64,000 bases of DNA from Beauveria sp. NWAFU-1 (GCA_024472245.1 JANBXD010000004.1:833896-897895); one strand, 5' to 3'; counted from the first letter of the stretch, positions 12,172-23,555 are shown. The notes: a model not told the origin generated them from the sequence alone. A program made the numbers and translations.

Positions 12172-13173
12172 TGCGAAGTGTGATGTGAGAGTTAGATTGA
12201 AAACGGCAAAGGCAAGCAAAGTCTTGAAGACGAAAAGGCGTTAGAAATTGAGCTGTGCCTGACGTGGATTGAAGACGCGTAGAGAATAACGTTCAACTGC
12301 AACAAACTGGTGGCGTCAGAGGTTTTTGTACAAGCAGTAGTACGCCGTCACGTGCAACGCGACGCGTCGAGCGTGTTTTGGCATGGGTCTTCCGTAAGTG
12401 CTTTCGGCTTGTTTAGCGGGCCATGTTGGCTGAAAAAATGGCTGGCTGCCCTGGCAGTGGAGCTGCTGCAAGGTACCTGCGTAGTACCAACAACAGCCGA
12501 CAGCCCCAGATGCTGCCACAACGCTCCAGCCACCTCAATTAAGGATGCTTGCATGCGCGACGCGTGAAGCTCACCCAGCGCGTCGAGGTATCTGTGCCGT
12601 ACCGACCCCCCTTTGCCCCTCTTTAGGAGCTCGAGCTTTGTCTGGGCATGCCAACCAGCAGACTTTGTCCGGGCGACGAGACACGGCTCCCTGCAAGCCT
12701 CGTGTATCCTTGGTCAGGCTAGCGTCATCAATGCAGTTATCAATCAGCAAACAATGCGATTCTCACGCGCCAGTGGTGGGCCGTATCCAGCCCGATGGCC
12801 TATGAGACCCCGGACCGAGCAGTTTTGCGTGAGCTCGGAGAGCACGTCGGAAATGGGCCGTGAGTCGGCATGCTTGTTACAGATCCATCGTGAATGCGCA
12901 GCCAAGCAAGGGCGGAGATTGGTCAAATTGACACGAGTACGGATATATGAAGATGCTCTGTACCGTACTGTGTGTCCGTGTAGGCTTGTACCGTGTCGAA
13001 GCGTTTCGTCAAGACGTGAAATTATGGTGTATTAAAAATCCTATCAGATTCTGCATATGATTCATGATGCCGTGCAATTTCGTTACGCCCAACGGGTATC
13101 TGTAGCATTTCGCTCCCTCCTTTGAATAACCGATGTGTTCCGCCTTCTTGGACCCTGACTCCGCCTCGCACAA
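12172..13173. other. Spacer: rnr2 promoter and 3' flank of DUF4112 gene
   Basis: About 1 kb without a supported gene. The first 400 bp are the rnr2 upstream region with MCB boxes. The remainder has only short overlapping frames without recognisable protein features. Confidence 0.45.
12275..12565. promoter_or_regulatory. Three upstream ACGCGT (MCB) boxes of rnr2
   Basis: ACGCGT at 12275-12280, 12362-12367 and 12560-12565, that is about 105, 190 and 390 bp upstream of the rnr2 start. Ribonucleotide reductase genes are classic MBF targets in yeasts. The site is palindromic and so strand-neutral. Confidence 0.55.
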
Positions 13174-14130
13174 TTATCCCCGCTGGCTGTGCTTCTTGCT
13201 CTTTGTGTTGCCAACTTCAACATCGTCTGGTCGCTTCTTGCTGCGTCCCAGCCAGCCTCGGCTCTCGCGAACACGAGCCTCCTGCGGCGCAGCCACCGGT
13301 GCAGTGTCAGCACGCGAAGGTCCAGTGACGCCAGCTTCCTGCGAAGTGGTTGCGCCCTGTGTGCGATACGCAGGCGGCTCATCGCGGCGGTCGTGGCGGT
13401 CTCGGTCTTGACGGTCGTGTCGGTCTTGTCGGTCTTCCACGCGGTTGCGGTCAAACTCGTTGGGATCGCTCGGGTCGACAGCGGGAATAGGCAGGTTGCC
13501 CTTTTTGAGATTCTTTTGCCCCTGCTCTCGGAGGTACGCTTCGAGCAGCACAGCGTTGCGCGTATTGGCTTTGAACATGGCATCGACCAAGTCACCGACA
13601 AACGGCACCAGACCAATGGCAAAATCAAAGGCAATGTTGAGGATCATTTGAAATTTCAAAAAGAAGGGCAGACCGCCCTCAATATGGTCAGCTGTGCGCA
13701 GAACCATGAGCGCCAAAAGGCAATCCGCCACATCGCCAGCACTAGGGCAGTCAGTAGGTAATCGATCCATCACATGTATCAAGACTTACAATGGAATTAA
13801 GCCAATGGCACTACCCCAGCCAAACTTGATGCCCAAAAATGTGAATAGAGCACAGTCTAGGCGGTAGGCACGACGCTTGACTTTTGTGAGAACCTTGCCA
13901 TCGTGCTCGGAGAGCCCTGGCGGCAAGGCCTTTCTGACCTTTTTGAACTTTGTCGTGCTCGGCTTTCCGTTGAGTCTGGTCGCGGGAACTTGTTCGAAAT
14001 ACGGATCCTATAGCGTGGTTAGTTTCTGCCGTGGCCGATACAGGGAGAAACCTACCTCTGTGCCGAACTTATTCTGCAGCGTCTCCCCCAGGATCTTTTT
14101 TCCCACCATCTTTGCCACCATGGACGTCAT
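13174..14130 (-). CDS. DUF4112 membrane protein
   Basis: Member of the DUF4112 family, small membrane proteins of unknown function. Three exons on the minus strand: 14130-14056, 14007-13790 and 13741-13174; 286 aa. Phases close only with these junctions. The domain (about residues 80-150) has the two duplicated motifs GLIPFAGDVADCLLALMVL and AIGLVPFVGDLVDAMFKAN, each a hydrophobic hairpin around a GD pair, followed by TRNAVLLEAYLREQG. The C-terminal third is disordered, with an Arg/Asp/Gln repeat tract (DRQDRHDRQDRDRHDRRD) and a basic end. No biochemical role is known. Head-to-head with the chromodomain gene. Confidence 0.88.
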
Positions 14131-14955
14131 TTTGGCGGTATTTGCGAAGTATGTAGCAAGGCTGTGTTCGAGTGAAAGAAGTGCGCTGGCGCGGACTAGC
14201 CTGCGTACTTGTACTGGCAGGGAGCTTGGGCGGCCTCGCGCGGGTGAGACGACTGGAGGAGCGGCGAAGGTTTCAGGCGCTTAGGTAGAGCCAAAAAGAC
14301 TCGACACTGCAAAAGCCGATGGTGAATGAGCAGAGTCGGAATTTGGCGATGGTCCGCAACGGATTTCGGGACAGTTAATATAATTTTCTGGCCATTTGCA
14401 ATTTTGGAGGCCTCGATTTCCGGTTTTGGGGTTGATGAGCTGCAGCTGTTCCCTGGTGTTGACACGAGTGATGATGTAATTTGGCGATCACTGTGCACCA
14501 GCCACAGCCAGACCCAGCCACGCCATTGCCATTACTTGGACCAGACCAGACTTTCCTTGATTACTATTTGATTACCTATTGTTCGGGGGGCTCAAGTTAC
14601 TGGCTTTTTCATTGCTGTGATTTTCTGCATTTTTTTGTTGGGCAGCTGCAGCGGAGCAGTATTGCATGGGCTGCCTCTTGGGCTCCAGCGCCAACCGTTG
14701 CATCACATAACGCTTGCAGAAATCCTTGTGGCAATAATTTAGCATACACAATCACATGCAGTTTTAGTCTCTTTTTGGTTGAGCTGGATATTTCTTCACC
14801 GGGTTGTGAGCGCCGTTGTCAGATCCATCATGTGGGGCCTCGTGTCCGCGTCGATGCGTTCCAGTTACGCACCAAAATGAGCAGACGACTTGCGACATGC
14901 GCAATAGCAGGAGACCGACAACATTACACGCCGACTGTAGCAACGCGGCAAAACT
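14131..14955. promoter_or_regulatory. Divergent promoter, DUF4112 / chromodomain gene
   Basis: An 825-bp head-to-head spacer. It includes a T-rich tract near 14610-14640. No TATA box or coding frame that I can support. Confidence 0.35.
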
Positions 14956-15796
14956 ATGAATGCGCTCCTGGCTACCATATTTTCGCCCCTCAAGGAGTCG
15001 GCCAACTCGCGAAATGGTCAAGCTCTCGACCGCCTAGAAGGCATCGCGACGCCGACAAAGAATCGCGTAGCTCATCGGCGCGTGACGCGCAAGTCGGTGG
15101 CGTTTGACATGACTGTAAGCATGATCTTGATTGGAGAGACAGTGGTATTGACAGTAGTAGCCCAGAGCGCAAGTCAAGCACACCCCGCCTAAGCTAGGAG
15201 ACACGCTGGCCGCGCGGGAGCTGTCCAACTCGCCAAGGCGCAAGGCGTCGGACGAGATAAAAGAAGACAAGAATGTCGTAGGCGGTCCATTAGAGCCTGT
15301 ATCTGGGTCTGCTTCGAAATCATTGGACTCCTCAACACCCGCGAACGAAACATCAGAACCGGCTGAGCCTTCCGATGAAGGTACCGACACTGCAGCCGCC
15401 GACACGCTCAGCGCAGAAAATGAGTTTTCTTTTAAACGATTTCTCGACCATCGCTGGGATGGCGACTCTATACAAATCCGGGTTGAGTGGGAAGACGGAC
15501 AGCGCACGTGGGAGCCCGAGACCATGTTGCACGACGACACGCCTCAGGCGCTGCTCGACTACTGGCGACGGCAGCCAGATGGACGTCCCGACAACCCACG
15601 ACAGCCTGGTCTGTACGAAATCCACGCTATACGCAAGCACAGCCGTGACCGCAAGCGCCTCTTTGTCGAATGGGTCGGCTTCGGGCCAGGGGAGAATACA
15701 TGGGAGCCACGAGGCATCGTGGAGGATGCGGCACCTGAAATCTTGAGCGACTATTGGGACAGCCTCCCGCGACCGAAGCGGCGTCGTGCACAGTGA
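14956..15796 (+). CDS. Tandem chromodomain protein
   Basis: Putative chromatin-binding protein. Two exons, 14956-15114 and 15161-15796, give 264 aa. The intron uses GTAAGC and the acceptor at 15160, the one that gives an open frame (PRAQVKHTPPKLG) without stops. Two chromodomain-like modules lie in the C-terminal half: the first near residues 155-205 (FSFKRFLDHRWDGDSIQIRV then WEDGQRTWEPETML and LLDYWRR), the second near 212-262 (YEIHAIRKHSRDRKRLFVEW then GENTWEPRGIV and LSDYWDS). Both keep the W-E-x-T-W-E-P pattern. The N-terminal half is polar and disordered. It could read methyl-lysine marks, or the second module could be shadow-like; I cannot tell. The upstream exon is less certain than the domains. 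Confidence 0.78.
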
Positions 15797-16850
15797 ATGC
15801 GCTCGAAGTGTTTTGTTGAACTATCTATCACGACGGAATGATAATGACATGGACCGGTGTTGCGGATGAAGGGTATGGCGTTGATAAGGCGTTGCTGGGA
15901 TTTGTGGCGTTGCTGGGATTTGTTGCGTCACTGGTTGTGAATGCACTCTAGTTATGTCTGTCGTCGATTTTTTGTAGTTGCTAATTCTCTTTATCTTCGC
16001 TCTTTTTCTTTAATTTTATTGTATGAATAACACTGTAGCCGCTCGGATACTTGATTCTAATCAAACAGATCATCGGCACATGAGTTTAAACCTCTTGATT
16101 GAGTGCTGCACGGATACGTTACTCTAATCAACATTGCATAGGTCAATTAGTTACCCTTGGGTGCACGTCTCTTGGTTCTTGACGTTCTAAAACCACCACT
16201 GTGCTAAACATGGATGTCACCCATTCACGCAAAAGACGGCAACAGCGACGCGCACCATGCAGTATGGCTTGCGTGCTTGGGTCAAAAACCGCCAAGACTA
16301 CTCTGTACGACTGGCTGTTTTTCTCCTTCCCGTCCGGACTTGGTCGTCTCGGATCTTCTAGACCTATTCCGCGTAATAATTGGTTCGCTGTCAACCACCA
16401 ATACTTCACTTTCACTTATATCACTTATATCACTTATATCACTTATATCACTTATAGCATAACAGCATTCAGCATCTGCGCTCACGGTTCCTTCACAGCC
16501 GTCACCAGCGCAGCCTACAACCAAGAAAAAAAAAAGGCATCACCTATTCGCAGATGACAACACAATGAATACCCGTAGCCGCCCCAAGCCTCGCAGATAC
16601 TGCACCATCAAGCCTCGCCTCCTGAATAACAGCTCCAGGGTAACTCTCACGCCTGGAAGAATTGCAACATGGTGCGTCCCATCAACCAGCCGCGCAGAGG
16701 CGTGACCCATAAAAGCCAACCAAGAAAGTCGAAGCATACTGGATCCACAGCCCCGCCCACACGAGAAAATTCAACATGCCACCGATATAATCTAAAATAA
16801 CTAACGGCTCCTCAACAACAACAACAGCCTCGAAACGCCATCACAGGCAC
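15797..16850. other. Spacer with a short tandem repeat
   Basis: Just over 1 kb without a supported protein gene. It holds the 9-bp tandem repeat at 16412-16456, a T-rich tract near 15990-16020, and the 5' flank of the tRNA gene. Short frames over the repeat are artefacts of the repeat. Confidence 0.45.
16412..16456. repeat. Five tandem copies of a 9-bp unit
   Basis: Unit TCACTTATA repeated five times without mismatch. Because the unit length is a multiple of three, the repeat is open in several frames and mimics an ORF. Confidence 0.95.
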
Positions 16851-16943
16851 GGTCTGGTGGTCTAGTGGTATGATTCTCGCTTAGGGTCCACCCTGAGTTT
16901 AATAACTTGCGAGAGGTCCCGGGTTCAATCCCCGGCCAGACCC
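16851..16943 (+). tRNA. tRNA-Pro(AGG): tRNA-Pro(AGG) with intron
   Basis: The acceptor stem GGTCTGG (16851-16857) pairs with CCAGACC (16936-16942), discriminator C at 16943. The A box TGGTCTAGTGGTA and B box GGTTCAATCCC are present. The anticodon stem is TCTCGC/GCGAGA and the loop is TTAGGGT with anticodon AGG at 16883-16885. A 21-nt intron (about 16887-16907) sits one base 3' of the anticodon, the canonical position, and its CCACCCT can pair with the anticodon region. The CCA end is not encoded, as in eukaryotes. Confidence 0.95.
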
Positions 16944-16952
16944 TTTGTTTTT
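16944..16952 (+). terminator. RNA polymerase III terminator
   Basis: TTTGTTTTT immediately follows the tRNA; a T5 run is a sufficient Pol III stop. Confidence 0.8.
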
Positions 16953-18630
16953 GCTTTTGATCCTTATAGGGATAAGCTGTCTTATTTGTTGGAGTTGGGA
17001 AGGGGGACAAGGGAATACTGCACGGGGTGTGGTAGACCACTTTTTTTTGGGGGCAGGAAGCGATGCCGTGTTGTATCTGTTGAATGGTGCTGTTGGGTGG
17101 AAAAGGCTAATTGGTGATGGATGGTTATGTATCGCGGCAAGCATGCGTGCAGAGGCAACGGGTTCTCTCTCTTTTTGCTCGAAGGCCATCTAGTTCGAAA
17201 ACGCATAATGAGGGTATAATGTAACTGAAATAAATATGGCCCGTAGAGATATTTGGCGTGTGTGAACCGGAAAGGCCCTGGACTAAATGGGGAGGCGGAA
17301 GAGAGGAAACAGTGAAGATAATAGAAAGAGTGTATTACGGAAAACAAGTCACGCACGCGTAAAAGATGTTAGAGACCTGATCCATGTCATGTATTTCTAC
17401 GTAATGGAACGGATTACTGTTGTGGGTGTTGTCCATCGAAGCTTCGGACTGTATATGGCGGCTTAGGCCGGAGTTGGGCATGGGACCAGAGAAGGTGATC
17501 AGGTCGCTCATCCTCCGATTGGCAATTCGAACCAATGTAGCTATATTCGAGGATTGAGCTTCCAGTAGTTGCCTTCATGCCGTCACGCAATGTCGCGGAC
17601 CGTTGGACGGGCGCTGAAACGGCCAAAGGGGAACCAAGCTGATTTGTAGCCGTCCGCGCAGTTACATAAGCACCCAAGATTGGCGCAGAGGCAAGAACCT
17701 CGAAGCCTATTATACGAGGAATATCGAAGGGGCTGAGCGATCACATGTGTCCAACATGGTCCTGGCTGGCTGGCAGGGCTTGGATGGCAAAGATGGTGGT
17801 GCCGTTGTGGACCGAGGACACGGTCGGGTTCTTCCCGACCAGCCGGAGGGGCGCTTACCGGAGCCGGGCTTTGGCGAGTCAATGCTTCAATACCGGTACT
17901 ACCTGATCTTGCTATTCCGAAAACCAACTGATGCGGGTGCTGAAAGTGGTTTTGCCAGACGATTGGCTGAAAAGGTGGTGATGTGCTGGTGTGGGTCACG
18001 AACACACCCGTCGGATTCTTTCCGCAGCGCATCTATTTGCGGAACAGCGGATCTTACTAAAACAGCCATACCGTAATACCACCCGGCCTTGCTCCTGCCC
18101 AATGCTTTCACTATTCCTTGACATGGAAGGGGTCTTTGGCTTGCAGCCTTTGCGGAGCTTTGCCGTCAGCAAAATGAATCTGATTAGGGGAGAAAGAGGG
18201 CAACTTTTGCTGCGCAATTGACATCTAAGCACTATGATAGTGGAATAGGGCTGGCATGAGAGTAATCCAAGTGTATTCAATGTGGTAGCGACCTGAATAT
18301 TTAGCCACCAACACAGCTGAGCCCGATGTTACTCTGGCAACTGTAGTAACGTCCATCGCAATGAATTAATCAGCCTCAGTAATCGACTCGGCGCGCATTA
18401 ATCGGTGGCCTAATGCTGTGCAAGAAATGGTCGGGTCATCGCAGGTTACTCAATAGCTTCGTGAAGCTATCGCGCTAGTGACATCATGTCGAGTAGCCGA
18501 ATCAATCCAGTAACCGAGCAACATCCGCGCCGCCAGGCACAAAATACACCAATTGAGCCAAAAGCGCACTACACGGCCCAGACGCACTCGATACTGGTAC
18601 TCTCGCAATTCTCTTGCATCTTCAATCGAC
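16953..18630. other. Long spacer before the succinyl-CoA-ligase-like gene
   Basis: About 1.7 kb. Overlapping frames on both strands around 17.58-18.08 kb reach about 150 codons, but none starts with a convincing ATG context or contains a recognisable domain. I do not call a gene here. The last 200 bp form the 5' region of the ligase alpha gene. Confidence 0.4.
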
Positions 18631-19825
18631 ATGTTTGGCGGCGCGGCGAGACACGGGCGCGTGCGGGGAGCTCTGCGAACGCTACCGAGCTCGAGACGGC
18701 ATTCCAGCCAGTGCGAAAAGACGGTCGGAAACCTGCGCATCAACCAGGAAAGTAGAGTCATCTTCCAAGGTAAGAGATCCTAAACGCATATTCACATGTC
18801 AAGCTGACTTTTCAGGATTCACCGGAAGAGCGGTACGTTGATCGAGTACAACCAAATGCCCGAGCTAATGGCGCAGGCAACGGCAAATGCAAAGGATACG
18901 ATAGCATACGGCACGCGGATAGTGGGTGGCGTGTCTCCTGGTAAAGGCGGGCAGACACATCTCGACTTGCCCGTCTTCAACACCGTCCGCGAGGTAGGTA
19001 TTATCGGTCTCTGCACGACCCAAAGCGCTAACCGCAGCAGGCGGTCCAAGAGGTGAGGCCCCAGGTCAGCGCCGTCTTCGTGCCCGCGCAGGGCGCGGCC
19101 GCGGCCATTATCGAGTCGATCGAGGCCGAGGTGCCGCTCGTCGTTAGCGTCGCCGAGCACATTCCCGTGCACGACATGCTGCGCGTGCACGAGGTGCTGC
19201 AGACGCAGGGCCGCACGCGCCTGGTCGGGCCCAACTGCCCGGGTATCATCGCGCCCGAGCAGTGCCGCGTGGGCATCATGCCGTACAGACAGTACCGCAA
19301 GGGCTGCGTCGGCATCGTCTCCAAGTCGGGCACGCTGAGCTACGAGGCCGTCGGCGCCACCAGCAAGGCGGGCCTGGGACAGAGCGTCGTCATGGGCATG
19401 GGCGGTGATTTGCTGCCAGGTACGTTATGTTCAGTGAATGAGCAACGACGCTTGCGCCTCGGATGAAACGCGGGCGGCTGACATTGTTAGGCACCACGCT
19501 CGTCGACGGGCTGCGACTGTTTTTCGAAGACGACGAGACAAGAGGCATCATTGTCATTGGAGAGATTGGCGGCGAGGCGGAGCTGCGCGCCGCTGAAGTC
19601 ATCCAGGAGTATCGCGCGCGCACGGAGAACCCCAAGCCCATCATTGCCATGGTGGCTGGTAGGACCGCGCCCGAGGGCAGAGTCATGGGCCATGCCGGCG
19701 CCGTCCTGATGCCGCGCGACGTTTCGGCCGCGGAAAAGGCAGACGCCCTGAGCAAGGCGGGCGCCATCGTGGTGCCGCATCCTGGCGTAATGGGCGACAC
19801 GATGAAGGACCTTCTGGGTATGTAG
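18631..19825 (+). CDS. Succinyl-CoA ligase alpha-subunit paralogue
   Basis: NDP-forming acyl-CoA synthetase alpha subunit, which binds CoA and carries the phospho-histidine. Five exons: 18631-18769, 18816-18832 (17 nt), 18877-18993, 19041-19419, 19491-19825; 328 aa. The N-terminus (MFGGAARHGRVRGALRTLPS) looks like a mitochondrial presequence. Motifs: VIFQGFTGRAATANAKDTIA (CoA domain), IVGGVSPGKGGQTHL, LVGPNCPGIIAPEQC, GIVSKSGTLSYEA, IIVIGEIGGEAE and the phospho-His loop VMGHAGAVL (His near residue 285). The ATANAKDTIAYGT segment differs from the GKQGTFHA form I know from the housekeeping subunit, so I read this as a paralogue. A beta-subunit paralogue lies at 28378-29856, suggesting a dedicated acid:CoA ligase for the local cluster. 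Confidence 0.9.
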
Positions 19826-20283
19826 ACGGGTAGCAACGGTATTTAATGCATTATCCAGCATCACTAGAATCATATTATCAATATCGAATCATTTTAGTTA
19901 TCGAAACTGGTAAAACTGCCCAACTCCCTGAGCAGTGACGAATTGAATTGCGGACTGCCTAAAAGGGACATTCCGCCACCATGCTCACCACCGCTTGTCT
20001 CCCAGTAATAGCGCCCGGCAAAGTGTAAATGGACAAGGCAAGCGCTTCGTTCATTCGTGGAAAGACGGGCCTTGTTTCCGACAACGCTTGGCAGCCAAAG
20101 CGGACGCCGCTTTCTTTTGACTCATGCCGATCCATTTTCATTCTTACAAATTGCTGAAGAGGTGGTGTGCTTCACCGTGATATTCGGGCTGGGTTTATAT
20201 AGAACCCACTGTGCCATTGCTATGCCAGTGCCTTGGCGTACGGGACCATATTGAATCAACAGACTGCACCACAGATCGCGACC
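19826..20283. promoter_or_regulatory. Promoter region of the MFS gene
   Basis: A 458-bp spacer. TATATA at 20196-20201 lies about 85 bp upstream of the transporter ATG and is framed by GGGTT/AACCC arms, a plausible TATA box. No ORF supported. Confidence 0.5.
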
Positions 20284-21870
20284 ATGACAACTTCTACCTG
20301 TTCGGTCGAGCTGCAACCGCTGCAGATTCCTGCACCAACAAAGCAGGCAGAATACGACCACAAGGCAGGCCGCCCGGAATCCTTTGCCGGCGACGGCCAG
20401 AGACTGGTGGACGAGTGCGCTACGCCAGACGATGCTCCGCCAGGTGCCGTCTCGGCACTGCAGCGATGGAACCATCCTCGCGGCAACGTGTTTCGAATTT
20501 CTGCGTGTTTCTGGTGCTTCCTGGTCATGGGAGCCAATGACGCTGCTTATGGAGTGAGCGAAATTACAGAAAAACCATTATCAACTTGCTTACTGACGTG
20601 TGTAGCCTCTTCTCCAATCTGTAGGTCTTTTACGATCCCGGCACGAACCACACTAACCTCCCATAGCTCATCAGCTACTACGATCTGACTTATACTGTCG
20701 TCTCGCTCATCTTCCTCTCCCCGGTCGTAGGCTACATTAGTTCGGCGCTGCTCAACAATCACCTGCATCTCAAGATTGGCCAGCGCGGCATCGCCATCTT
20801 GGGCGGCGTGAGCCACATTCTCGCGTACATCGTCATTGCAACGCACCCGCCCTTTGTCGCGCTCGTGTTTGCCTTTATGCTGGCGGGCTTTGGCAACGGC
20901 ATCAACGACGCAGCGTGGAACGCATGGGTGGGAAATCTCGACAAGTCCAGCGAGCTGCTGGGCTTCTTGCACGCCTTTTATGGAGTTGGCGGTGTGATAA
21001 GCCCTTTCATCTCGACGGCCATGATAACCAAGGGTGGCCTCTCTTGGTATACGTTCTACTATATAATGGTATGTAATAATTTCAGCCGATCTGAGACTGG
21101 GCTAATTCTTTAGATCGGCATCGCCGGAGTTGAATTAGTCTCTCTAACCGCAGCATTCTGGAAATCCACCGGGCCTGTTTACCAAGCCGCCTATAAAGAG
21201 TCTCAACAAACACAGATCAGACATGAGACTGGCCTTGGCGAAGCTCTGTTTAAGAAGCCGGCGGCACGTGTATCTTGGGTCTCTGCGCTCTTCCTGCTGT
21301 TGTACGTTGGTGTAGAAGTTGCTCTTGGAGGTTGGATCGTGACTTTTATGAGCAAAGTTCGCAAGCAAGACGACTTTTCCAGTGGAATGTCGGCAGCTGG
21401 CTTCTGGCTTGGCATTACGTTTGGCCGTGCGATACTGGGCTTTGTGACCCCCAAGATTGGTGTCAAGCTGGCCATGTCGGTATGTATGCCCCATATTCGC
21501 ACTGACTTCAACATGCTGACACCGCCAGATATACATTGGCTGCGCCGCTATACTCGAGCTCATCTTCTGGCTTGTGCCTCAATTCATCGTTTCTGCCGTG
21601 GCCGTTTCGCTACAGGGCTTCTTCCTTGGCCCCATGTTTCCCGGTGTTGTTTTAGTTGCCAGTAAGCTGCTCCCCAAGCACCTGCATGTAGTGGTGATTG
21701 GCTTTGCCGCAGCATTCGGCGGATGCGGTGCAGCCATTTTGCCATTTGTGACAGGTCTGCTGGTGCAGGGATCCGGCCCGACCGTACTGCAGCCCATTAT
21801 TCTTGCCCTGTTGGTGGTGATGCTCGTTGTTTGGCTGCTTCTGCCGCGAATCGAGAAAAAGCGCGACTAA
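20284..21870 (+). CDS. MFS transporter (FHS/sugar-permease-like)
   Basis: Twelve-segment major facilitator carrier of the plasma membrane. Five exons: 20284-20553, 20606-20620 (15 nt), 20667-21068, 21114-21479, 21529-21870; 464 aa. A hydrophilic N-terminus of about 70 residues precedes the first helix (NVFRISACFWCFLVMGANDA). Further cues: DLTYTVVSLIFLSPVVGYIS, GNGINDAAWNAWVGNL, a long central loop after YYIMIGIAGVELVSL, and AAGFWLGITFGRAILGFVTP. It resembles the fungal group related to fucose permease-like carriers. The micro-exon is required to join DAAYG to the second helix. Being inside the CoA-thioester cluster, it may import the acid substrate; the substrate is unknown. Confidence 0.87.
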
Positions 21871-21962
21871 GACTTGGAATGTATTCCGTGTATCAAAGGA
21901 GATAGCGAGCACTTGTTATTCCAAAAAAGCCTAGAATTGATTTATTTCCAACTGCTTCTCAT

Positions 21963-22764
21963 CTACATGTCCGGCACGGGGTCGACCTTTTTGACCACGC
22001 GAGCGGGAGTTCCAATGGCGACGGAAAAGTCGGGAATCGACTTTGTCACGATGCTGCCCGCACCAATCGTGCAACCCTTTCCAATGGTGACACCAGGCAT
22101 GATTGTCGTGTTGCCACCGATCCAGCAATCATCACCAATGATAACAGGTGTGGCATACTCGACGCCGTCGCGACGGGACTGCACACCAGTCTCGTGGGTG
22201 GCGGCGAAAATGGACACAAAAGGTCCAAACTGGACACGGTTGCCAATCTGTACAATGGCACAGTCCAGGATAACGAGGCTACACCATCAGCTGTGTTTGC
22301 ATCAGAGTAAAAGTTCCGCTTACTTGAAGTTGGAGTAGAAATTGTCGCCAATGACGATATTGCAGCCGTAATCGACGTTGAGAGGCGGCTCAATGTAAGC
22401 GCCTTTACCAATCTTGCCAAAGATGTCGCCGAGCGCCTTTGTGCGATCCTTCTCAAGCGACTCTACAGTGGCATCGTCGGGAAAGGTAGTATTGTATCTA
22501 GATATGTTAGCGCACGTCTTGGGTTGATGGTGCCGGCGTACGTACTTGTGCATCAGGCGCCTCGCACGAAAGCGACCTTGGACCAGCTCAGGAGCTTGGG
22601 CATCATAACTGTTGCAAAACCGTTAGTTTGCTTCGTGTATAGGGAGGGAGGCAGTGCACCAACAGGACACCGGAAATCATCTTTTCATAGTCGTCGCACC
22701 AGGGAATGTGCTCGAGCGTCTTGGCCAGCTCAATGGCGGCTTGGTTTTTTTCCGTGGCAGCCAT
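21963..22764 (-). CDS. Maltose/galactoside O-acetyltransferase-like (LacA/Maa, left-handed beta-helix)
   Basis: Acetyl-CoA-dependent O-acetyltransferase of the hexapeptide-repeat family. Four exons on the minus strand: 22764-22664, 22608-22546, 22497-22324 and 22278-21963; 217 aa. The N-terminal mac domain is seen in EKMISGVLYDAQAPELVQGR and ARRLMHKYN. Hexapeptide repeats follow from YGCNIVIGDNFYSNFN to IGDDCWIGGNTTIMPGVTIG and GCTIGAGSIVTKSIPDFSVA. The catalytic histidine is likely in FAATHETG. Intron 1 uses a GTTGGT donor, chosen because it restores the conserved GVLYD. Its link to the surrounding CoA-ester genes is unclear; it could acetylate a sugar or polyol. Confidence 0.88.
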
Positions 22765-23114
22765 GATATTTATCCGTTGTCAGTTATTATGGTTATGTAC
22801 CAGAGAAGCACAAGTTTGAAACGGGAAATGGCCAGTTTAAATAACGGCGGCACCGTGAGGGTCAAATGAGGAAGTTCCGAAGTCGAACCGTCGGACCGAC
22901 AGTACGGCTTGGCTAGCTTGGTCGGGCGTTGAAGTTTGTGGGGGGTTCAGATTCCAAGTCTGGGCCTGTCTGAGCAGTTGGATTGGGGTTGCACGATTTT
23001 TGTGTGATTTGTCGTGGCCAGAGGCGGCGTAGGCCGGGCTGAGAAAATATAAAGACAGGGATAACTCGGTACGCAGATCCCATTTGTAGCCCCGAGTAAT
23101 AAGAGCGACTCAGA
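22765..23114. promoter_or_regulatory. Divergent promoter with TATA box
   Basis: A 350-bp head-to-head spacer. TATAAA at 23048-23053 lies 62 bp upstream of the secreted-protein ATG and is a good TATA candidate for that gene. Confidence 0.5.
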
Positions 23115-23555
23115 ATGAGGCTACAGGTCATTGCTTTTGCAGTGACGGCCGCGGCTGCCGCTGCCAACTACTACAACGGCGCCGTCTGCCGCAGCAGCCT
23201 CGACTGTCTCCGGATCTGCAAGCACGGCGACTTCAAAGTCGATCAAGACCCGGACGGCCAGCCGCAGCTCGAGTGCGCCGAGGGCATCATCGAGTACAGC
23301 CGCAAGACGTGCCTGTCGCGCAACGGCAGGGGCGACGAGAACATCAAGCTGCTCGGCGGCGCGTGCGTCCGGGCTCGCGGCCTGATTTGCGAAAATTACT
23401 GCGTGGTGCCGACGACGACGACGATGCGGGGGGGCCGCCGCTTTGAAGACGAGTGCCGCGCCATGCAGGGCATACCGTCGACTATTGTGGGTGGGCTGAC
23501 GGAGGATCAGGCCAAGGGGCAGGAATCTTGCTCGTGGTCGATTGAGACGAGATGA
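23115..23555 (+). CDS. Small cysteine-rich secreted protein
   Basis: Unrecognised 146-aa protein from a single exon. A signal peptide is clear (MRLQVIAFAVTAAAAAA, cleavage near residue 17). The mature part holds ten cysteines, an even number suited to five disulfides, spread as VCRSSLDCLRIC, LEC, TC, AC, ICENYC, EC and SC. There is no membrane anchor and no domain that I know. Size, secretion and cysteine content match the general profile of fungal secreted effector-like or antimicrobial proteins, but that is only a class resemblance. A TATA box sits 62 bp upstream. It interrupts the metabolic cluster, so co-regulation with it is not assumed. Confidence 0.78.
   Translation: MRLQVIAFAVTAAAAAANYYNGAVCRSSLDCLRICKHGDFKVDQDPDGQPQLECAEGIIEYSRKTCLSRNGRGDENIKLLGGACVRARGLICENYCVVPTTTTMRGGRRFEDECRAMQGIPSTIVGGLTEDQAKGQESCSWSIETR

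Noticed and set aside
16201..16557. ORFs spanning 16.2-16.5 kb on both strands
   Set aside because: They run through the 9-bp TCACTTATA repeat, which is open in several frames by construction, and carry no domain.
17583..18032. 149-codon minus-strand ORF
   Set aside because: No start context, domain or splice structure; overlapped by an equally plausible plus-strand frame.
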